This document shows positions 59,405-64,000 of a stretch of DNA of 64,000 nucleotides, in pieces (the first letter of the stretch is position 1; each line of letters starts with the position of its first letter). The notes under the pieces are model-generated. The model worked only from the letters and a program-made list of their open reading frames with translations. It was not told where the DNA came from and did no database searches. Both the position numbers and the translations under genes were made by a program. The stretch is from CAMCHP01 sp036835325 (lineage in GTDB: Bacteria; Bacteroidota; Bacteroidia; Flavobacteriales_D; Sanyastnellaceae). The DNA lies in NCBI GenBank assembly GCA_036835325.1, contig DAITMF010000005.1, positions 21,060 to 85,059 on the forward strand, given 5' to 3'.

Positions 59405-61588
59405 ATGCTTCGATTTTTACTGCCTGCGCTTGCGGTGTTTGCTTCGCTCACGGCCGTTTCACAAACCGAACCCACAATTCTCCCCCGTTGGGCCACGCCT
59501 GAGGAAATCGAGCAAGCCGAACGCGACGGCTACACGCCGCCGGTGAATTCGCGTGCGATTACCACGCCGCCTGCCAACAAGCCCAACATCCGCGCAGCGG
59601 CCGAATGGGAAGAAGTGCAAGCCCTCACCATCGCTTGGGAAGGCTACACCGGCATTTTGAAGCAAATTGTGCGGGCGGCCGTTGAAGAATGCCAGGTCAT
59701 TATTTTGACCGAAACCCCTAGCACCACCCAGTCGTTTCTGCTTGGCACCGGCTGGGGCGGCCCCGTTGACCTCACCAATGTGGCCATCATCGAGACCGAC
59801 ATGAACAGCATCTGGATGCGCGACTACGGTGCCAACACCGTGTACGGCAACGAAGTCGACGACCTTTTCCTCGTTGATTGGGTGTACAACCGTCCGCGTC
59901 CGCTTGATGATGTAAGTCCGCAAACCATTGCCGACTTCCTCAACCTTGAGCTTTACTCAACTACCACTGCCCCGTGGAACCTTTGGAACACCGGCGGCAA
60001 CTACATGAGCGACGGGAACGGACAGGCCTTCGCCTCTGAGCTCATCCTCGATGAAAACCAAGGCGGCACAGCGTCGTGGGGCGCCGCCTACCCCAACCAC
60101 AGCGAAGCGCAGATTGACAACATCATGAACGCCTTCATGGGCACCGATGAGTACATCAAAATGACCGTGCTGCCGTTCGATGGCATCAACCACATCGACA
60201 TGCACATGAAGATCATCGATGAGGAGACCATCTTGGTGGCCGAGTATCCGCAAGGGGTATCTGACGGACCGCAAATTGAGGCCAACATCCAGTACATCCA
60301 AAACAACTTTACTACCCGCTACGGCACCCCGTACCGCATTGTTCGCCTCCCGGCTCCTCCACAGCAAAGCAACGGAAACTACCCGCCGAACGGTTGGTAC
60401 AATACCTACACCAACGGCGTATTCATCAACAAAACCTACCTCGTCCCCACCTACTACGAACAGTACGATACGACGGCCTTGCGCATCCTAGCAGAGGAAT
60501 TGCCCGGGTACACGATTGTACCGATTGACGTCGACAACTCCGGCCAAGCCCTCATATCCGCCGGAGGCGCAATCCACTGCATCACCCACACAGTCGGCGT
60601 TGCTGATCCGCTGCTCATCACCTACCCACGGCTGCCCGACACGAACGACGACCAGAACGCATACCCGCTTACCGCCTACCTGAACCACGCATCGGGCGTA
60701 GCCCAAGCCAACCTGTACTACACCACCGACCTCACTGCCGGCTACCAATCGGTGGCGATGGCAGCCATTGGCGGCAACCAGTGGCAGGGCAGCATACCCG
60801 CGCAGCCCTTTGGCAGCCGCGTGTACTACTACGTTGAAGGCGTTGCCAACAGCGGCAAAGTGCAGGTGTACCCCATCACTGCACCGGCGGGTTACCGCAG
60901 CTTCCGCGTCATCAACGAAGTATTTGGCTGCACCGATCCGTTGGCGTGCAACTACAACGCCGACGCCACGGTGAATGACGGCTCGTGCATCGCCGGAGGG
61001 TGCACCAATCCGGATGCCTGCAACTTCGACCCCACTGCCGAGTGCGACAACGGCACCTGCGCAGCAACGGCCATTGCGCTTACCCTTACGACCGATTGTT
61101 GGGGCGATGAAGTGTCGTGGAACATCGCCTCCACCGGCGGAAACGTTGTCGCCAACACCCCGCAAAACACCTATGGCAACCAGCAAACCGCTGTGTGGAA
61201 CGGGTGCATCCCGGCAGGCTGCTACACCTTCGCCATCCTCGACGGCTACGGTGACGGCATGGCGGGTGGCACGCTCTACACGAGCTGCAGCAGCGATGGC
61301 GATTACCAGATGACCGACGGCTCCGGAGCGGTGCTGTTTCAGATGGGCAACGCCAACTACGGCTTCGGCACCACGCACAGCTTCTGCATTGAAGCGCTCG
61401 ACCCGCCCGTTCAGGAGTGCATGGGCGATTTCGACAACGACGGTTTGGTCGCATCAAGCGACTTGGTCATTTTGTTGGCGAACTTCCAATGCACCGCATC
61501 GTGCATCGCCGATTTGAACGGCGACGATACTGTAAACGTATCGGATGTCCTGATTTTCTTAAGCTTGTTCGGCACCAACTGCAACTGA
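59405..61588 (+). CDS. Secreted peptidylarginine/agmatine deiminase-like protein with dockerin-like C-terminus
   Basis: A 727-residue exported protein. Signal peptide ends about residue 20 (SLTAVSQ). Residues 60-410 are an agmatine-deiminase-superfamily domain, as in Porphyromonas peptidylarginine deiminase: Asp140 (WMRDYGAN), GGNYMSDGN, His263-x-Asp265 (INHIDMH) and the nucleophile Cys392 (GGAIHCITH). An Ig-like domain (about 415-505) follows, then two GCTDPLACNYNADA-type repeats (about 508-552), a short jelly-roll domain, and a C-terminus with two DxNxDG-type calcium loops (CMGDFDNDGLVASSDLVILL, then DLNGDDTVNVSDVLIFLSLF) like a type I dockerin. No standard T9SS sorting domain is seen, so the dockerin-like end may replace it. 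It should convert arginine to citrulline in peptides or agmatine to carbamoylputrescine. Confidence 0.86.
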   Translation: MLRFLLPALAVFASLTAVSQTEPTILPRWATPEEIEQAERDGYTPPVNSRAITTPPANKPNIRAAAEWEEVQALTIAWEGYTGILKQIVRAAVEECQVIILTETPSTTQSFLLGTGWGGPVDLTNVAIIETDMNSIWMRDYGANTVYGNEVDDLFLVDWVYNRPRPLDDVSPQTIADFLNLELYSTTTAPWNLWNTGGNYMSDGNGQAFASELILDENQGGTASWGAAYPNHSEAQIDNIMNAFMGTDEYIKMTVLPFDGINHIDMHMKIIDEETILVAEYPQGVSDGPQIEANIQYIQNNFTTRYGTPYRIVRLPAPPQQSNGNYPPNGWYNTYTNGVFINKTYLVPTYYEQYDTTALRILAEELPGYTIVPIDVDNSGQALISAGGAIHCITHTVGVADPLLITYPRLPDTNDDQNAYPLTAYLNHASGVAQANLYYTTDLTAGYQSVAMAAIGGNQWQGSIPAQPFGSRVYYYVEGVANSGKVQVYPITAPAGYRSFRVINEVFGCTDPLACNYNADATVNDGSCIAGGCTNPDACNFDPTAECDNGTCAATAIALTLTTDCWGDEVSWNIASTGGNVVANTPQNTYGNQQTAVWNGCIPAGCYTFAILDGYGDGMAGGTLYTSCSSDGDYQMTDGSGAVLFQMGNANYGFGTTHSFCIEALDPPVQECMGDFDNDGLVASSDLVILLANFQCTASCIADLNGDDTVNVSDVLIFLSLFGTNCN
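60926..61061 (+). repeat. Two GCTDPxACNYxxxA repeats in the deiminase-like protein
   Basis: Two units of about 22 codons with Cys-Thr-(Asp/Asn)-Pro-x-Ala-Cys-Asn-(Tyr/Phe), Asp/Asn-rich loops and a terminal Cys. They match the four repeats at 18524-18810, with an additional Cys before the Asn. Confidence 0.8.
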
Positions 61589-61589
61589 G

Positions 61590-62387
61590 TTAGCGGGCCG
61601 TGATGTGAATGCACTTGCTTTCGGGACACACGTAGAGGTCGCCCGCGCTTTGCAGTTCGTTCAGGGTTGATTCCAGTGCCTTGCGTGCGCGGTAGCAATC
61701 GCCTGCGGTTTCAACGAAGAGCAAATCAACCGAGGCCCCGTAGCTGTGGGTGGAGGTTCCTTGCGTAGCGCCGTTGGGGTAACGGGCTTGGATTTCTTTT
61801 TGCTGTTTGGCGGTGCGCGTCACCGATGACACCACCACGGCGGCATCGCTTTCGCGGGTACCGTCGAGTTTTTCACGGAAACGGTCGGCCAGTTTGTCAA
61901 GGGTTTTGGCCGCTTTTGGATGGAGGAAGGGTTCGCTGTGGGTCAGTTTTTGGATGCGGACACCCTCAGGGGCTTTGAGGGGGACGAGTTTCCCTTTGGC
62001 CAGGAGTTCGTTCATGGCCGCTTCATCGCGGATGAAGGCCTCACCGGTGAGGCGTTCAGCGGCGGGCCGGTGTTTGGTTTTGTAGTCGTCGCGTTTGAGC
62101 CGCATGGAATCCCACGTACAGGCGCAGCGGTTTGATTTTTCGGGGATGGCCGAGCCCTCATCCATTTGCGATTCGGGGGAGGATGGTCGGGCGAACCACC
62201 CCGCCAAACGTTCGCGTTGCCAAACCGCGATGGCCGAGAGGATGACCAGCAGCACGGCGGTAAACACCAATTGGATTTTCAGGAATTGTTTACGCTTGCT
62301 CTTTTTGACCTTGGCCAGCAGGCGGTACATGCCGTACACATAGGCAACGGCGAAGGCAAGGAGCACAATGACGAGCAGGAAGCGCAT
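61590..62387 (-). CDS. DUF5715 family protein, peptidase M15-like
   Basis: A 265-residue protein with two N-terminal hydrophobic helices (residues 3-24 and 38-58) and a periplasmic domain. The domain has AAVVVSSVTRTAKQQKEIQA and the motif THSYGASVDLLF (His-x3-Gly-x3-Asp), with a final CIHITAR, that is, the metal ligands of an M15/D-Ala-D-Ala peptidase-like fold. A role in cell-wall trimming is plausible but unproven. Its 3' end stops one base from the stop of the deiminase gene on the opposite strand. A 200-base region upstream leads to the tmRNA promoter. Confidence 0.8.
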   Translation of the reverse strand: MRFLLVIVLLAFAVAYVYGMYRLLAKVKKSKRKQFLKIQLVFTAVLLVILSAIAVWQRERLAGWFARPSSPESQMDEGSAIPEKSNRCACTWDSMRLKRDDYKTKHRPAAERLTGEAFIRDEAAMNELLAKGKLVPLKAPEGVRIQKLTHSEPFLHPKAAKTLDKLADRFREKLDGTRESDAAVVVSSVTRTAKQQKEIQARYPNGATQGTSTHSYGASVDLLFVETAGDCYRARKALESTLNELQSAGDLYVCPESKCIHITAR

Positions 62388-62509
62388 GGTGGTTCAATGA
62401 ATTCTACAAAAATAGCTTTGGCAGCACGCAGTTTGAAGGCCGTGGTCAACGGTGATTCAACAGCGCGCTGTGGACACGGGTCTGTGGCGGTGCCTCACGC
62501 CGCGTGGCA

Positions 62510-62541
62510 TTTGCAGGAATGGAAAAAGTAGCGTATATTTG
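62510..62541 (+). promoter_or_regulatory. Promoter of tmRNA
   Basis: TTTG (62510-62513) as the -33 box, a 20-base spacer and TATATTTG (62534-62541) as the -7 box. A full match to the Bacteroidota consensus, with initiation near 62547 and a leader of about 40 bases to be removed by RNase P. Confidence 0.75.
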
Positions 62542-62587
62542 CAGGCTCCGCCAACGTTTATGGAGGCGGAAACGATCATTGATTTTT

Positions 62588-62986
62588 GGGGCTGAATTTG
62601 GCTTTGACAGCGAGAAGAATCGCTGAGCAAGCATGCCGAGGGTTTCGTGTTTTTCCTCGTTAATCTCAGGGCACGGGTCAGAAATGACAACACTTCTTAC
62701 GCGCTCGCGGCTTAATCAGGTCTCAGACCGATTGCCTAATTCTGTCACGTAGCGTGGCAGAACGAGCTGTCCGGTTTAAGGGTTCTGTCCTTATCCTTTA
62801 AACAATGGGCATCGTACAAAATGGACTAGCGACGGGGGAGTCTGGCCCCTTGAGCGAAGCTTAACAGACTAAGCTTGGGATAGGCCGCCGGCATCCGGCT
62901 CCAAGACGAAAATCAACTGTCGGCTAAGCATGTAGAAAACTTAGAAATTCCTTGTTTGGACGCGGGTTCGACCCCCGCCAGCTCCA
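62588..62986 (+). ncRNA. ssrA: Transfer-messenger RNA
   Basis: Rescues stalled ribosomes. The acceptor stem GGGGCUG (62588-62594) pairs with CAGCUCC (62979-62985), and the T-arm GCGGGTTCGACCCCCGC ends at 62979. The tag frame runs 62680-62715 and reads RNDNTSYALAA followed by TAA, ending in the usual YALAA degron. The resume codon is inferred from the upstream GGGTC; AGA is unusual there. The terminal CCA is not encoded (ACAAA follows). A promoter and a terminator flank it. Confidence 0.95.
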
Positions 62987-63057
62987 CAAAACAGTTTTGA
63001 GCAAGAGTATTGAGCAAGAGCGAAATACTCGGGTCAAAACACCGAATGGTTTTTTGA

Positions 63058-63084
63058 AACGTCCCAGATGGGACGTTTTTTTTT
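63058..63084 (+). terminator. Rho-independent terminator after tmRNA
   Basis: Stem AACGTCCC / GGGACGTT with a short AGAT loop, followed by nine T residues, about 70 bases after tmRNA. Confidence 0.92.
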
Positions 63085-63128
63085 GTTTTTGTGTGTCTTT
63101 GCGCCCCTGCATGGACGGGCCAGAGGCC

Positions 63129-63543
63129 CATCCCTACCCAACCTACGCCGCTCTGCGGCTGCGCGAGGCCGATGAAAAGCGTTTCGGTTGCAGGGCGACG
63201 CCATGCCATGCGTTGTATCCCCTAACCGCCGCGCAGCAACCGGTGGTAAACCTATTCTGTACACCACATAACGTTTACCGCACACCACACAGCGCAACCC
63301 AATTGCGCTTTGCAACCGATACATTTTGCGGCGCACACGGCCAGCCACGTAGTGGCGCAGGCTTGGTAGGGATGGGTGGAGTACCGATGAAATCGGGACG
63401 GAACCCGTCCACCGTCGGGCGCGCACACCATACACAAGTCCCGTAGGGACGTAGGATGATTAGCGACCGTTTCCTACGCCCTTACGGGGCTTACGGTACG
63501 CACACGCGCCGCATTGTGGACGGGTTTCGCCTTCGGCTTCACC
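63129..63543. repeat. Long intergenic repeat, unit 1 (415 bp)
   Basis: Starts with CATCCCTACCCAACCTACGC and includes GTCCCGTAGGGACGTAGG. It holds several palindromes, such as the GATGAAATCGGGACGGAACCC block and CGTAGGGACG with its complement. Unit 2 starts with the same sequence at 63544 and is nearly identical in the first half. Open frames on both strands cross it but vary with the repeat, so no gene is called. Confidence 0.9.
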
Positions 63544-63947
63544 CATCCCTACCCAACCTACGCCGCTCTGCGGCTGCGCGAGGCCGATGAAAAGCGTTTC
63601 GGTTGCAGGGCGACGCCATGCCATGCGTTGTATCCCCTAACCGCCGCGCAGCAACCGGTGGTAAACCTATTCTGTACACCACATAACGTTTACCGCACAC
63701 CACACACCGCAACCCAATTGCGCAGTGCAATCGATACATTTTGCGGCGCACACGGCCAGCCACGTAGTGGCGCAGGTTTGGTAGGGATGGGTGGAGTACC
63801 GATGAAATCGGGACGGAACCCGTCCACTGTAGGGAGCGCACCACACACAAGTCCCGTAGGGACGTAGGTTGATGCACGACCGTTTCCTACGCCCCTACGG
63901 GGCTTACGGGATGTTGTGGGCTCCCCTACATGGACGGGCCAGAGGCC
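63544..63947. repeat. Long intergenic repeat, unit 2 (404 bp)
   Basis: Nearly identical to unit 1 for the first 300 bases, with small changes (for example GCGCAGTGCAATCG in place of GCGCTTTGCAACCG). It ends with the CCTACGCCCCTACGGGGCTTACGG palindromic block, split across this region. Confidence 0.9.
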
Positions 63948-64000
63948 CATCCCTACCCAACCTACGCCGCTCTGCGGCTGCGCGAGGCCGATGAAAAGCG
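63948..64000. repeat. Long intergenic repeat, unit 3, truncated at the window edge
   Basis: The first 53 bases match units 1 and 2 exactly; the array continues past the window. Confidence 0.88.

Noticed and set aside
60488..61378. 296-codon open frame on the minus strand
   Set aside because: Opposite the deiminase gene; valine/glycine-rich shadow from the strong codon bias of the real gene.
63514..63877. Open frames on both strands within the long repeats
   Set aside because: They repeat with the array, differ by frame between units and show no domain; non-coding repeat is the simpler reading.
63129..64000. CRISPR array
   Set aside because: Units are about 410 bp and nearly identical throughout; there are no short repeats with unique spacers and no cas genes.

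Overview
The window comes from a member of the Bacteroidota, most probably a marine or freshwater flavobacterium of the Flavobacteriales (Cryomorphaceae/Schleiferiaceae-like). Supporting features are type IX secretion (T9SS) sorting domains of types A and B, a PorP/SprF protein, a DUF6728 micro-protein, an AraC-output hybrid sensor kinase, many lipoproteins, absence of Shine-Dalgarno sequences, and promoters with the Bacteroidota -7 box TAnnTTTG. The assignment is by recognition only; no database search was possible.

Layout. 1-4252: tightly overlapping carotenoid operon (partial unknown gene, idi, crtI, CruF-like hydratase, crtZ, lycopene cyclase). 4237-12285 (minus strand): membrane endonuclease/exonuclease/phosphatase-fold protein, two rhomboids, mutL, a small membrane protein, ispH (which supplies the isoprenoid pathway), a secreted unknown protein and a saccharopine dehydrogenase-like protein. 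12444-16869: envelope cluster of a DUF4476 protein, a CsgG-like lipoprotein and two LPP20-type lipoproteins, closed by a strong terminator. 16987-28668: a T9SS type A protein, then an overlapping operon of two small lipoproteins resembling the DUF1549/PSD1 family, a Tat-exported DUF1501 protein, a cytochrome-like lipoprotein with CX4CH, another lipoprotein, a 1162-residue CUB plus CHU_C surface protein and a PorP/SprF protein. 28677-34315: housekeeping and metabolic genes (RidA, PabA/TrpG, rhomboid, nucleoside phosphorylase, SirB1-like protein) and a PglC-type sugar transferase with a DegT aminotransferase. 34419-43467: a 2124-residue three-LamG T9SS protein encoded just downstream of a hybrid sensor kinase. 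43577-48159: pterin dehydratase, Crp/Fnr regulator and a sulfane-sulfur module (rhodanese, persulfide dioxygenase-rhodanese fusion, thioredoxin) with a porin. 48216-62387: Tat lipoprotein glycosylasparaginase, UbiA-type prenyltransferase, LpxH-like phosphatase, a degenerate inositol monophosphatase-fold protein, an OlsF-like double acyltransferase, a GNAT-nitrilase-GDPD fusion, a lipoprotein-Pmp3 fusion, an FKBP, a vanadium-haloperoxidase-like lipoprotein, a secreted peptidylarginine-deiminase-like protein with dockerin-like C-terminus, and a DUF5715 protein. 62510-63084: tmRNA with promoter and terminator. 63129-64000: an intergenic repeat array of roughly 410-bp units running off the window.

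The best candidates for something undescribed are the short word GGATGGATG, present at 15 or more places against about 0.5 expected; the DUF1549-like/DUF1501/CHU_C/PorP operon; the CsgG-LPP20 envelope cluster; the three-part GNAT-nitrilase-lipobox-GDPD protein; the dockerin-tailed deiminase; and a group of promoters whose -7 box lies 3-5 bases before the start codon, implying leaderless mRNAs.
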